Assembly (NCBI GenBank): GCA_025938055.1
Contig: JAICQC010000100.1
Span: 1 to 11,913, forward strand
Reading direction: 5' to 3'
Origin: Anaerolineales bacterium
GTDB taxonomy: Bacteria; Chloroflexota; Anaerolineae; Anaerolineales; Villigracilaceae
Length of the DNA stretch: 11,913 bases
The position numbers and the translations under genes are program-made. How positions within the stretch are numbered: position 1 is the first letter of the stretch; every line of letters starts with the position of its first letter. The notes under the pieces were generated by a model that ran no database searches, was not told the DNA's origin, and worked only from the letters and a program-made list of their open reading frames with translations. Positions 1 to 6,382 of the stretch are shown here, piece after piece.

Positions 1-240
1 AGGGAACATCCAGACCTCGTCATCCTTGATCTGATGATGCCAGAGGTCGATGGCTTTGCCGTGCTGGACGAATTACGCAGCAAGCCAGAAACAGCCAACA
101 TTCCCGTCATCGTGGCCACTGCCAAAGAACTAACCGTAGACGAAAAGAGCCGCCTGCAAGGGCAGATCCAGTCTCTGATGCTTAAAGGGGATTTCCTCAA
201 CGATGAATTTCTTGATGAAGTACGCTCACTCATACGATAA
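1..240 (+). CDS. Receiver domain, C-terminal end of a response regulator or hybrid kinase (partial)
   Basis: The reading frame is open from the first base, so the gene starts upstream of the window; only about 79 codons and the TAA stop are visible. The segment covers the receiver from just before beta-3 to alpha-5. The phosphoacceptor Asp is codon 28-30, inside the motif ILDLMMP, followed by the usual PEVDGF turn. The beta-4 switch Thr lies in VIVATAKEL and the beta-5 Lys in LMLKGDF. Here Lys is followed by Gly where most receivers have Pro. The combination TAKELT...LKGDF...EVRSLI is what I know from the terminal receiver of large hybrid histidine kinases, which makes that more likely than a free CheY-like protein, but the upstream domains are not visible. 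Nothing follows the receiver, so any output is by phosphotransfer or lies N-terminal. It is followed by an 80-nt gap before the transporter gene. Confidence 0.85.
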   Translation, partial: REHPDLVILDLMMPEVDGFAVLDELRSKPETANIPVIVATAKELTVDEKSRLQGQIQSLMLKGDFLNDEFLDEVRSLIR

Positions 241-320
241 GATTGGTTTACAGTCAGGCATTGGAACGCCGCGGGTAGCATTGGCTGCTGTTGTCTGTCG
301 TCATAATTTGAAAGTTGTGA
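241..320 (+). promoter_or_regulatory. Short intergenic region with weak promoter-like boxes for the transporter gene
   Basis: This 80-nt gap holds no gene. CATAAT at 302-307 resembles a -10 box, and TTGGCT at 281-286 or TTGTCT at 291-296 could serve as -35 boxes, but the spacers (15 and 5 nt) are not ideal. A start near 314 would give a very short leader to the GTG at 321 or the ATG at 333. I see no convincing terminator for the preceding receiver gene, so read-through is also possible. Confidence 0.3.
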
Positions 321-1277
321 GTGCTCTTTAAAATGAGAAGTGTTCGAAATACAGGGATCAACGCTGCACTAATCTCCGCTCTATTTCTCGGGTTAGCCCC
401 GGTCTTCGGCAAGGCTGCCATGGGCGCCGGGAAGTTTTCTCCGCTGGCTGTCGTGGCACTGCGCACAAGCCTGGCTGCCCTTCTGCTGGTGTTGATCATT
501 GCGCTCTTCAAGCGCCGGGCGCTCTATATCTATCCGGCAGGGCTGATCGGTTGCGTACTCGCAGGGGCGGTCAACGGCATTGGATCGATCTTTTACTATG
601 TGGGTCTGAGCAAGTTAAATGCCAGCGTTGCACAGATGCTTTACGCTCTGTATCCCTTCTTTGTAGCCTTCTGGCTTCAGCTCGACAAACAGACTCCTTC
701 CAAATTGACAGGATTCAGGATCGTGGTTGCCGGAATATCGGCGTTCCTGCTGACCAGAGCCGACGCAGGCAATATTGATCCCTGGGGTGTCCTCTTTATG
801 CTGATTGCGGCTGCTCTCTATGCATTGCATTTACCCATTAACCAACGCGTACTCTATGATGTCCCCTCGCCCACTGTGACAGTATATACGCTGCTCGCCA
901 TGAGCATGATCGTTGTACCTGCCTACCTTCTTTTTGACCGCAGTTGGCCCACTGTGACGGTCCCCTGGTTTCCTGTCCTGGCACTGACTGCCGTGACCTT
1001 TTTCTCGCGGCTCACGCTCTTCCTGGGGGTCAAACATATTGGCGGCATGCAGACTGCCCTGCTTGGACTCGGTGAGCTGGTCGTTGCAATTTTGTTCAGC
1101 TATTTGCTTCTGGGAGAAAGCCTGACCACCTTGCAATGGATCGGAACGGTAGGGCTCAGCCTCAGCCTTTTGCTCGTCTGGTTTGAGACGCCGCCTACCA
1201 AGCCTCCGCATCCGCATGGACTGCTCAGCTGGCTGCAGCCGCCAGATTTCCCAACAGACTCTTATAAATATCAGTAA
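321..1277 (+). CDS. EamA/DMT-superfamily membrane transporter
   Basis: This is a hydrophobic protein of about 318 residues with roughly ten predicted membrane helices arranged as two EamA-like halves (about residues 12-145 and 155-290). That is the normal size and layout of drug/metabolite transporter (DMT, RhaT/YdcZ/EamA type) permeases of the inner membrane. The first half has the typical L-G-x-x-P-V-F start and the segment YYVGLSKLNASVAQMLY. The second half ends in GELVVAILFSYLLLGESLT, matching the family's conserved helix with Gly-Glu before the ninth/tenth helices. A polar, proline-rich tail of about 30 residues follows. The substrate cannot be told from sequence: family members export amino acids, nucleosides, metabolites or drugs. 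The start is uncertain. GTG 321 gives MLFKMRSV, while ATG 333, four codons in, gives MRSVRN; neither has a clear Shine-Dalgarno. The stop codon is embedded in a hairpin shared with the converging operon. Confidence 0.9.
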   Translation: MLFKMRSVRNTGINAALISALFLGLAPVFGKAAMGAGKFSPLAVVALRTSLAALLLVLIIALFKRRALYIYPAGLIGCVLAGAVNGIGSIFYYVGLSKLNASVAQMLYALYPFFVAFWLQLDKQTPSKLTGFRIVVAGISAFLLTRADAGNIDPWGVLFMLIAAALYALHLPINQRVLYDVPSPTVTVYTLLAMSMIVVPAYLLFDRSWPTVTVPWFPVLALTAVTFFSRLTLFLGVKHIGGMQTALLGLGELVVAILFSYLLLGESLTTLQWIGTVGLSLSLLLVWFETPPTKPPHPHGLLSWLQPPDFPTDSYKYQ

Positions 1278-1304
1278 CCCACTGAGTATAGTTCAGTGGG
1301 TTAC
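1274..1304. terminator. Bidirectional hairpin terminator between convergent operons
   Basis: Bases 1274-1285 (GTAACCCACTGA) are the exact reverse complement of 1293-1304, giving a 12-bp perfect stem with a 7-nt loop (1286-1292). On the plus strand it is followed by TTGTTT, a short U-rich tail. On the minus strand the bases after it are A/T-rich (TGATATTTATAA) but not a clean U-tract. It sits between the stop of the transporter (+) and the stop of the response regulator (-, ending 1333), where a shared terminator is expected. The transporter's TAA (1275-1277) lies inside the left arm. Confidence 0.8.
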
Positions 1305-1332
1305 TTGTTTCATAAGCCATTTGTGGGATGTT

Positions 1333-2067
1333 TTACTTTTCCGACTCGTATAAGTATCCCGTGCCGCGCACGCTGACAATCCGATCAGACAGCGAAGGAA
1401 ATGTTTCCAGCTTGTGCCGTAACCGGCTGACCAGCGGGCGGAGGATTTCCGGGGCTTCGCGCTGCGAAGTGTCATATCCCTGAACAAGCAGGACCAATTC
1501 CCGGTGTGAATAGACCCGGCCCGGGTTCTCGATCAACACTCGCAGCAGACGTCCTTCTGCAGGGGTCAAATGGATGATCTCATCCTTCTTGCGCACCTGC
1601 CTGCGGGAAAGATCGATATGTGTTCCATCCTTCAGCGAAAACTCTGCCAATCCATCATCGACATCGTTACTGGACGAGCCGCCGCGCATTTTCAGGCGCG
1701 CCTCGCGCCGCGCCAAACCCTTCTTGATGCTATTTATCACCTGGGCAGGCGGAGCAGGCTTGAGCAGATAATCATGAATGCGCAAGCGCAGCGCCTGGAT
1801 GGCAGATTCTGTGGAACCAAACGCGGTTAGCAGGATCACTTCCGTTTCCGGCGAGATCTGATTTACCACCTGGACGACTTCCAGCCCGTCCATACCCGGC
1901 ATGCGTAGATCCACAACCACCAGTTCCACAGGATGCGTCCGGACATATTCCACGGCTGCCTGCCCATTCGGTACCGAATTTACGGTGTAGCCTTCCAGCC
2001 GGAGAATATCGGTGAGCGACTGGCGCGCTACGGGCTCATCATCAACCACAAGAATGTGCGACTTCAT
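1333..2067 (-). CDS. Response regulator with NtrC-like receiver and OmpR-type winged-helix output
   Basis: This 244-residue DNA-binding response regulator is the last gene of the minus-strand signalling operon. The receiver spans residues 1-120: acidic pair D9/D10, phosphoacceptor D53 in VVDLRMP, switch T81, and K103 in LLKPA. A polar linker (GGSSSNDVDD) leads to a C-terminal Trans_reg_C winged helix (about 145-242), with LTPAEGRLLRVLIENPGRV, the recognition-helix region LVSRLRHKLE and the wing ending VRGTGYLYE. The receiver's alpha-4/beta-5 stretch (AFGSTESAIQALR) is of the kind seen in NtrC-family and two-kinase systems, while the output is OmpR/PhoB type. Phosphorylation presumably drives dimerisation and promoter binding; targets are unknown. 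The start ATG (2067-2065) overlaps the upstream kinase's TGA by 4 nt (ATGA), implying translational coupling, with a GGAG Shine-Dalgarno at 2078-2075. Confidence 0.95.
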   Translation of the reverse strand: MKSHILVVDDEPVARQSLTDILRLEGYTVNSVPNGQAAVEYVRTHPVELVVVDLRMPGMDGLEVVQVVNQISPETEVILLTAFGSTESAIQALRLRIHDYLLKPAPPAQVINSIKKGLARREARLKMRGGSSSNDVDDGLAEFSLKDGTHIDLSRRQVRKKDEIIHLTPAEGRLLRVLIENPGRVYSHRELVLLVQGYDTSQREAPEILRPLVSRLRHKLETFPSLSDRIVSVRGTGYLYESEK

Positions 2068-3656
2068 TGCTTATCTCCAATGGGTAAAAATAATCGGAAA
2101 CAGGCACCCGGCTCACGTGCATTCACGAGGTCCAGCGTGCCGCCATGCGCGGTAACAATATTGTAACTCACAGTGAGTCCCAACCCAGTGCCACCCTCCT
2201 TTGTGCTAAAAAACGGCTCGAAGATATTATTACGCCGATTTTCAGGAATACCCGTGCCTGTATCCTGAAACAGAATTTCAACGCCATGGTCGAGTTCCCG
2301 CGCGCTGATTCTTAATTTGCCACCGTCAGGCATGGCATCCAGCGAGTTCAGGATCAGGTTAAAAAATATCTGCTGGATCTGGCTGCTCACCGCGTAAATC
2401 TGAGGGAGCGATTCCGGCAGGTCTGCCTGCACATCGATCTCCCTCTGGCTCAGCTGCTGGGCAGTCAGGCTAAGCACATGCCGCAGAAGATCCAGAATAT
2501 CCACCTGCTGGATCTTGACCGCGCCCGGTCGATAAAAATCAAGCATGCGCTGCATGGTTTTCATCAGGCGGTCCAGCTCGGTCTGCGCGAGGGCAAAGTA
2601 TTCCCGGCGCTTCTCCAGCGGCATATCTTCCCGCCCAGCCAGATGCAAACAGTTCTGGACGGACTGCAAGGGATTGTTGACCTCGTGTGCAATGGATGCC
2701 GTCAGACGGCCCGCCGCTGCCATTTTTTCGGCTCGCAACAGTGCCTGTTGGGAATCCTCCACACGGCGGACGTAGTTGCGCAGGTCGGCATATAATCCCG
2801 CGTTCTCCATTGCCACCACAGCCTGGCGCGCCAGCACGAAGAACATTTCAAGGTCTGCCCCGCGGAAGGGACGCTCCGTGCTGCTTGCATCGCGGGCGGC
2901 AAACAGGACACTATGCAGATTGGAGCGCGCCACCGGGATGAGAAGCGCCGTACCCAGCCCTAGCCCGGAAAGGAGGGACTGCGCATTCTCCTCCCCCGGT
3001 CCGGTTGCATTGATCACAAATGGATTCCCATCCGCATCGACGCGGCTGACAAGTTGAGCCGCGAAATCTGATTCGTTCACATCCAGCGCCCTGCCGCGCT
3101 GGGCGATGACCGAGACGTTGCCATCCTGCACCTGATAGTATGCGACGTTCGAACAATTCAGATGCTCACAGATCGCGCTGACAATCAGATCGAGCAACCG
3201 CTCGCGGTCCGTTTCGGCAAAGAGCGTCTCGGTGACATTGAACAATGGACGCAGTGCAGAAACCCGCGCGGTATCGCGTTTGCGCTGGTTATCTGCCATT
3301 GCCTGCCGCACTGCCTGAAGGAGCTCCTCGCTCTTCTGGAACGGCTTCAAAAGCAAACCATCCACGCCCTGGCGCAAAGCACGAATGGCTGTTTCAACGG
3401 TGCCAAAGCCGGTCATCACGAGCACGGCAATATCGGGCTGGATCATCTGGGCACGGGAGATGACATCAAAGCCGTCCACTTCCGGCATGCGAATATCAAC
3501 AACAAGCATGTCAAAGCGTTGATCCTGCAAGCGTTCAATGGCAAGGTGCGGGTTTGTTTCGGAGATCACATCATAGCCGGCGCGACTAAGGATTCGGTTG
3601 CAAAGCAACGAAATGCCGGGCTCATCATCCACCACAAGAACTGAAATCGATTCCAT
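2064..3656 (-). CDS. Receiver-GAF-histidine kinase (receiver-first hybrid sensor kinase)
   Basis: This soluble 530-residue protein has three parts. The N-terminal receiver (1-120) has D10/D11, phosphoacceptor D54 in VVDIRMP, T82 and K104-P105. A central GAF-like domain (about 135-290) includes NCSNVAYYQV and the LLIPVARSNLHSVLF strand pair. A coiled linker (290-312) leads to an HPK4/NtrB-type transmitter: H-box histidine H324 in SIAHEVNNP, N-box NLILNSLDAMP (N433/N437), G1 box D465TGTGIP, F-box IFEPFFSTK (478-486) and G2 box GGTGLGL (488-494). All catalytic motifs are intact. No membrane helices are visible, so it should sense a cytosolic signal through GAF, gated by phosphorylation of its receiver. 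It begins 8 nt after the stop of the multi-GAF kinase, with a strong Shine-Dalgarno AAGGGAG (3666-3660), and overlaps the downstream regulator by 4 nt. The likely path is upstream kinase to its receiver, then its own transmitter to the OmpR-like regulator. That wiring is inference. Confidence 0.95.
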   Translation of the reverse strand: MESISVLVVDDEPGISLLCNRILSRAGYDVISETNPHLAIERLQDQRFDMLVVDIRMPEVDGFDVISRAQMIQPDIAVLVMTGFGTVETAIRALRQGVDGLLLKPFQKSEELLQAVRQAMADNQRKRDTARVSALRPLFNVTETLFAETDRERLLDLIVSAICEHLNCSNVAYYQVQDGNVSVIAQRGRALDVNESDFAAQLVSRVDADGNPFVINATGPGEENAQSLLSGLGLGTALLIPVARSNLHSVLFAARDASSTERPFRGADLEMFFVLARQAVVAMENAGLYADLRNYVRRVEDSQQALLRAEKMAAAGRLTASIAHEVNNPLQSVQNCLHLAGREDMPLEKRREYFALAQTELDRLMKTMQRMLDFYRPGAVKIQQVDILDLLRHVLSLTAQQLSQREIDVQADLPESLPQIYAVSSQIQQIFFNLILNSLDAMPDGGKLRISARELDHGVEILFQDTGTGIPENRRNNIFEPFFSTKEGGTGLGLTVSYNIVTAHGGTLDLVNAREPGACFRLFLPIGDKQ

Positions 3657-3664
3657 TTTCTCCC

Positions 3665-6289
3665 TTATTGGGGCAGCCAGACACTAAATTTCGACCCGGC
3701 GCCAGGCTGGCTTTCCACTTCGATCTGTCCGCCGTGGTCCGTGATAATTCCGTACGTCACCGAAAGACCGAGCCCTGTTCCGCCCTGATCGCCCTTTGTC
3801 GTATAAAACGGTTCAAAGATACGTGCCTGGTCCGATCTTGGAATTCCCACACCCGTATCCTGCACCGAAATCCGTATCCAGTCGCGACCGCCGCGTGACG
3901 CTGATTCCGTGGAAACGGTCAACTCGCCTCCGGAAGGCATCGCCTGCAAGGCATTATGGATCAGGTTCAGCATCACCTGCTTCATCTGGTTGACATCCAC
4001 CAGTACCCAGGGAAGTTTTTCTTCAAGCTTCAGTTCCAAGTTAACACCACTGGTATGGATCAAATGACGGCTCAGGGCGACGACGTCATCAACGACATCA
4101 TTCAACGATGCCCGGGCGCGCATGCTCTCGCTCTGCCGGGCAAAATCAAGCAGGCGGCGCACCACATCCCGGGCGCGACCGGCTTCGCGCATCACGATCT
4201 CCAGGTCCTTGCGGGTTTCACTATCCTCCGGAATATCTCCCAGCGCAAGCTCGGCAAAGCCCGTGACTGAGGTCAACGGATTATTCAGTTCGTGCGCGAT
4301 GCCCGCTGCCATTTCACCCACCGCTGCCAGTTTTGCCGCCTGAACGAGCCGGTTTTCCGCCGAGCGCTGCGCTTCCATGCGGGCGCGCAGTTCTATCTGC
4401 ATCGACCGCAACTGGCTGATGGTTATCTGCAGACGCTGATACTGGTCAGCACTGGTGATGACGCTGGCAAGAATGCCTGCCAGAGATTCGAGCGCAATAA
4501 AATCATTATGGGTAAAGGCATTACGTGAGCTGCTTTCCACATCAATAAGACCGAGTACCCGTTCCCCATCGCGAATGGCCACACACATCTCAGAACCCGC
4601 CTGCCAGCCTTTGATGGAACGATAGCGGGTGTCCTGCAGTACATCGTTGACAACGAGACTGCCGCCGGTCTTAAAAACATGACCGGTGATCCCGCCACTG
4701 AGTGGATACTCAAACGACTGCATGGCACGCTTGACAACATTTTGGCTCGTGCCGCCAAACCCAGCAATGTTAAGATCGCCTTTTTCATCCGCGATAAAGA
4801 CCGAACACAACTCGTACGCAAAATAACGCGCCAGCAGGTCAGAGGTGATCTCCGCTACTTCGCGCGGGTCGGTCAGACCGATCACCTGCTGTACCACTTC
4901 ATGGATCAAACCGAGATTGCGGGCGCGCCCTTCCGCCTCTTCGCGCAGACGTGTGTAATCGGCGAGACTTGCAAGGTGGCTGGCAATGACAACGATCAAG
5001 TTTTCATCGTATAGGTTGAAAGCGTCGCTGCGTATGCTTTCCACGCACAACACACCGATGGTCTGGCCGCGGAAGCGCAGCGGCACATATAAGCCTGAGG
5101 AAACCTTTTCGTACAACGGCAATTGGAACTCGGCCCCAACTTCTGCAAGCCGAACCTTCTGGTTGCTCGAAAGCACAGGCATGATCCTGTGCTCATCCGC
5201 GCTCTGCACAGTGGAGATCATATTGCCGTCGCTCATGCGATATTCATTCAAGAGACGGTTATCAGAGGAAAGCAGGTAAAGAACGATCAGCTCCGTGCCA
5301 AAGGCACGTGAAAGCAAGGCAAACATGCGACGGGCAATCTGGTCGAGATTGCGACCGGAGGAAACTGTCAACGCAAAATCGTTGAGTGTTGCCAGGCGTC
5401 GCAAATGACCAGCCAGTTCCGCAAATGTGATAATCGTCTCCACAGCCGGCGCTACCTGCGTTGCCAGGTCGGTCAGGCGGCTCCATTCATCACCCTTCAG
5501 GGCAACATTTCGCCACAGTGCCAGCACCCCGATCAATCGTTGACCGATCACCAGCGGAACACAGACCCAGAGCTTGGTACTCGATTTCAGCCCCTTAGTT
5601 GGAATATCAACCCAGAGCGCGTCGCCCCGGTTAACCACCATCGGCGTCAGGTTGCGGCTGAGACGGCGCAGGATCGTGTTTCCATCGAGGGATAGGACAA
5701 GGTCTGCACTGCCCGGTGCGTTCCATTGTGCGTGCACCTCGAGCGAGTCACCGCGGCAAATGGCGAGCCAACCTCCTTGAACCGAGACCAGGCGCACAAA
5801 AGCGGCAAGAGCGCGGTCCAGGGCACGCGGCATGTCGTATGGGTTTTCTGAATCTAGGTCAGGGACCAATAAAGAGGCGGCAACCGATGCAGAAGCCGAT
5901 CCGTCCGAGGCGGGCGCTTCCACATGCATCCCAGACACCACCAGCCTCCAGAGACGCTGTGCTTCGGCGGTCAACTGGCTCGCCCCCGCCAGCACCACCC
6001 GCGATACTCCCGGAAGAGGAAATGCAAATAACCTTTCCGTCTCCAAATTGCTGGATTCAGGCAGGGAGACCGAACGGCTCTGGCCTCCACTCAGGGCGCC
6101 ACACAACCACGAATCTACCTCCGCCTGGCTCAGGAATTTCACCAGCGGCGGATGTGTTTTCTTTGCGAGATGGTAATTGGCAAGCACACGCCATTTGCCC
6201 GCATCGCGCTCCACCAGTGCCGACCAGGAGGTGCTCGTCAATTGACTGGCTTCTTTTAGCTGATTTTCAATGATTGTCAGGGCAGGCAT
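3665..6289 (-). CDS. Multi-GAF cytosolic histidine kinase
   Basis: First gene of the minus-strand operon, 874 residues from the chosen start. Domains, approximately: an N-terminal 1-145 region that looks like a degenerate GAF or unassigned sensor; GAF at 149-290; GAF at 293-450 (FRGQTIGVLCVES); and a canonical GAF at 454-618 (GGITGHVFKTG, VVNDVLQDTRY, VLGLIDVES). A coiled linker leads to an HPK4-type transmitter with H666 in GIAHELNNPLTSV, N-box NLIHNALQAMP, G1 box DTGVGIP, F-box RIFEPFYTTK and G2 box GGTGLGL. There are no membrane helices and no receiver, so its phosphoryl acceptor is probably the receiver of the next protein in the operon. GAF ligands cannot be predicted; heme, bilin, cyclic nucleotide or redox sensing are all possible. 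A start at 6337 would add 16 residues but would lie upstream of a perfect TATAAT box (6302-6297). I therefore chose ATG 6289, which reads MPALTIIENQL and lacks a Shine-Dalgarno, consistent with a leaderless message. Confidence 0.93.
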   Translation of the reverse strand: MPALTIIENQLKEASQLTSTSWSALVERDAGKWRVLANYHLAKKTHPPLVKFLSQAEVDSWLCGALSGGQSRSVSLPESSNLETERLFAFPLPGVSRVVLAGASQLTAEAQRLWRLVVSGMHVEAPASDGSASASVAASLLVPDLDSENPYDMPRALDRALAAFVRLVSVQGGWLAICRGDSLEVHAQWNAPGSADLVLSLDGNTILRRLSRNLTPMVVNRGDALWVDIPTKGLKSSTKLWVCVPLVIGQRLIGVLALWRNVALKGDEWSRLTDLATQVAPAVETIITFAELAGHLRRLATLNDFALTVSSGRNLDQIARRMFALLSRAFGTELIVLYLLSSDNRLLNEYRMSDGNMISTVQSADEHRIMPVLSSNQKVRLAEVGAEFQLPLYEKVSSGLYVPLRFRGQTIGVLCVESIRSDAFNLYDENLIVVIASHLASLADYTRLREEAEGRARNLGLIHEVVQQVIGLTDPREVAEITSDLLARYFAYELCSVFIADEKGDLNIAGFGGTSQNVVKRAMQSFEYPLSGGITGHVFKTGGSLVVNDVLQDTRYRSIKGWQAGSEMCVAIRDGERVLGLIDVESSSRNAFTHNDFIALESLAGILASVITSADQYQRLQITISQLRSMQIELRARMEAQRSAENRLVQAAKLAAVGEMAAGIAHELNNPLTSVTGFAELALGDIPEDSETRKDLEIVMREAGRARDVVRRLLDFARQSESMRARASLNDVVDDVVALSRHLIHTSGVNLELKLEEKLPWVLVDVNQMKQVMLNLIHNALQAMPSGGELTVSTESASRGGRDWIRISVQDTGVGIPRSDQARIFEPFYTTKGDQGGTGLGLSVTYGIITDHGGQIEVESQPGAGSKFSVWLPQ

Positions 6290-6296
6290 CAGCTTA

Positions 6297-6302
6297 ATTA
6301 TA
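6297..6302 (-). promoter_or_regulatory. -10 box (TATAAT) of the signalling operon, leaderless arrangement
   Basis: On the minus strand 6302-6297 reads TATAAT, a perfect consensus. Seven bases downstream is about 6290, and the kinase ATG is 6289-6287, so the message would begin at or one base before the start codon. No good -35 hexamer is visible at 16-18 bp spacing (CGTGTA at 6325-6320 for a 17-bp spacer). Confidence 0.55.
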
Positions 6303-6332
6303 CACAGAGATTTAGCCACTACACGGCACTGC

Positions 6333-6365
6333 CGCACCCAGTAGAGCGCGGCGCACGTGGGTGCG
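6333..6365. repeat. 8-bp inverted repeat between divergent promoters (possible operator)
   Basis: CGCACCCA at 6333-6340 is the exact reverse complement of TGGGTGCG at 6358-6365, separated by 17 nt. A further CGCAC at 6352-6356 can pair with the GTGCG at 6361-6365. The right arm ends one base before the extended -10 of trmFO (6367), and the left arm lies just upstream of the kinase promoter's -35 position. A regulator bound here could affect both promoters. The region is GC-rich, so chance is a real alternative. Confidence 0.3.
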
Positions 6366-6366
6366 A

Positions 6367-6382
6367 TGGTAAAATCATCGTA
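6367..6382 (+). promoter_or_regulatory. Extended -10 promoter of trmFO, leaderless arrangement
   Basis: TGGTAAAAT at 6367-6375 matches the extended -10 pattern TGn followed by TAAAAT (one mismatch from TATAAT). Counting from the last base of the hexamer as -7, position +1 falls on 6382, the A of the trmFO ATG. There is no recognisable -35 hexamer and no Shine-Dalgarno, which fits an extended -10 promoter driving a leaderless message. Confidence 0.55.

Noticed and set aside
871..961. Repeated CCCACTGTGAC at about 869 and 948
   Set aside because: Both copies encode Pro-Thr-Val-Thr-Val in the transporter; a coincidence of similar coding, with no other repeat units.
5716..6273. Plus-strand open frame of 185 codons opposite the multi-GAF kinase
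   Set aside because: Proline/arginine-rich shadow of a real gene with no domain or plausible start signals. The same applies to the 160-codon frame at 3162-3644 and the 223-codon minus frame at 8151-8822.
6290..6337. Start of the multi-GAF kinase at 6337
   Set aside because: The added 16 residues (MRQCRVVAKSLCIIKL) lie across and upstream of a perfect TATAAT box and have no Shine-Dalgarno. MPALTIIENQL from 6289 is a more natural start.
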